NCBI GenBank assembly: GCA_016198945.1
Contig: JACQHO010000188.1
Coordinates: 1-5,333 of the forward strand
Direction: 5' to 3'
Length of the DNA stretch: 5,333 nucleotides
Origin: Nitrospirota bacterium
GTDB lineage: Bacteria > Nitrospirota > Nitrospiria > JACQBZ01
Shown: positions 5,159 through 5,333 of the stretch, piece after piece
Numbering within the stretch: the stretch's first letter is position 1
How the letters are laid out: every line of letters begins with the position of its first letter
Notes under the pieces: model-generated
Database searches by the model: none
What the model saw: the letters and a program-made list of their open reading frames with translations, nothing else
What the model was told of the DNA's origin: nothing
Made by a program: the position numbers and the translations under genes

Positions 5159-5333
5159 ATGCATTTCGTGAAAGGTGTCGCCTATCAATCGGGATACAAA
5201 TTGCTGATCACGTTTGAAGATGGGGTTCAAAAGTTGGTGGATTTAGAGCCGCACTTGGAAGGGGAGATTTTTGAACCGCTAAAAGATATTGGTTATTTTA
5301 AGACTGTCTCGGTCAATCCTGACCTGGATACCA
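5159..5333 (+). CDS. DUF2442 family protein (3' end outside window)
   Basis: The first 58 residues are visible before the window ends; family members are usually about 80-100 residues, so a third or so is missing. Recognisable features are the N-terminal beta-rich segment GYKLLITFEDGVQKLVDLEPHLEGEIFEPLKDIGYFKTVSVNPDLDT (12-58), with the DUF2442 signatures 'F-x-DG', 'VDL-x-P-x-LEG-x-(I/V)FEPL-x-D' and 'F-x-x-V-x-V(D/N)P'. The fold is that of the NE0471 N-terminal domain family; the molecular function is unknown. Some family members carry an extra C-terminal helix-turn-helix, which cannot be judged here. ATG 5159 follows a strong SD and lies 10 bases after the DUF4160 stop, so the two are one transcription and translation unit. 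AT-richer than dxr-proS, like its partner. Confidence 0.85.
   Translation, partial: MHFVKGVAYQSGYKLLITFEDGVQKLVDLEPHLEGEIFEPLKDIGYFKTVSVNPDLDT

Noticed and set aside
1..5333. CRISPR array, tRNA or rRNA genes
   Set aside because: No regularly spaced repeats, cloverleaf-like segments or rRNA-like stretches were seen on inspection of the non-coding gaps, all of which are under 160 bases.

Overview
The window is a GC-rich bacterial chromosomal segment, coded entirely on the + strand. It carries the conserved block dxr – rseP – ispG – proS, followed by a small, less GC-rich pair of DUF4160 and DUF2442 genes that runs off the right edge. This gene order is familiar from Deltaproteobacteria, Nitrospirota and related phyla. 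Together with a 'GGGGACAGATTT...'-type palindromic repeat, it suggests an environmental bacterium of that broad group. The sequence alone does not settle the phylum.

Layout: positions 1-30 hold the likely last codons of an upstream gene. dxr (31-1194) and ispG (2398-3480) encode the second and the penultimate enzymes of the MEP (non-mevalonate) isoprenoid pathway. Between them is rseP (1220-2347), a site-2 intramembrane protease with a single PDZ domain. proS (open from 3631 to 4827) encodes a prolyl-tRNA synthetase that lacks the INS editing domain. The four genes are closely spaced without a visible terminator or internal promoter and are probably co-transcribed.

The intergenic DNA is the most interesting part. 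A perfect 19-bp inverted repeat (2355-2393) sits exactly between a Shine-Dalgarno-like GGGAG and the ispG start. A second, different palindrome with short direct repeats lies between ispG and proS. The proS 5' end is damaged: translated sequence homologous to the conserved ProRS N-terminus extends upstream of the first usable ATG, but it contains an in-frame TAA (3571-3573) and has no normal start codon. The first intact ATG (3631) lies about 25 residues inside the family N-terminus.

From 4831 the picture changes. A near-consensus sigma-70 promoter, with a 13-nt palindrome inside its spacer, begins four bases after the proS stop. It appears to drive the DUF4160-DUF2442 pair, whose genes are coupled by an SD overlapping the upstream stop codon. 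The pair resembles a small two-gene accessory cassette (toxin-antitoxin-like by layout, function unproven).
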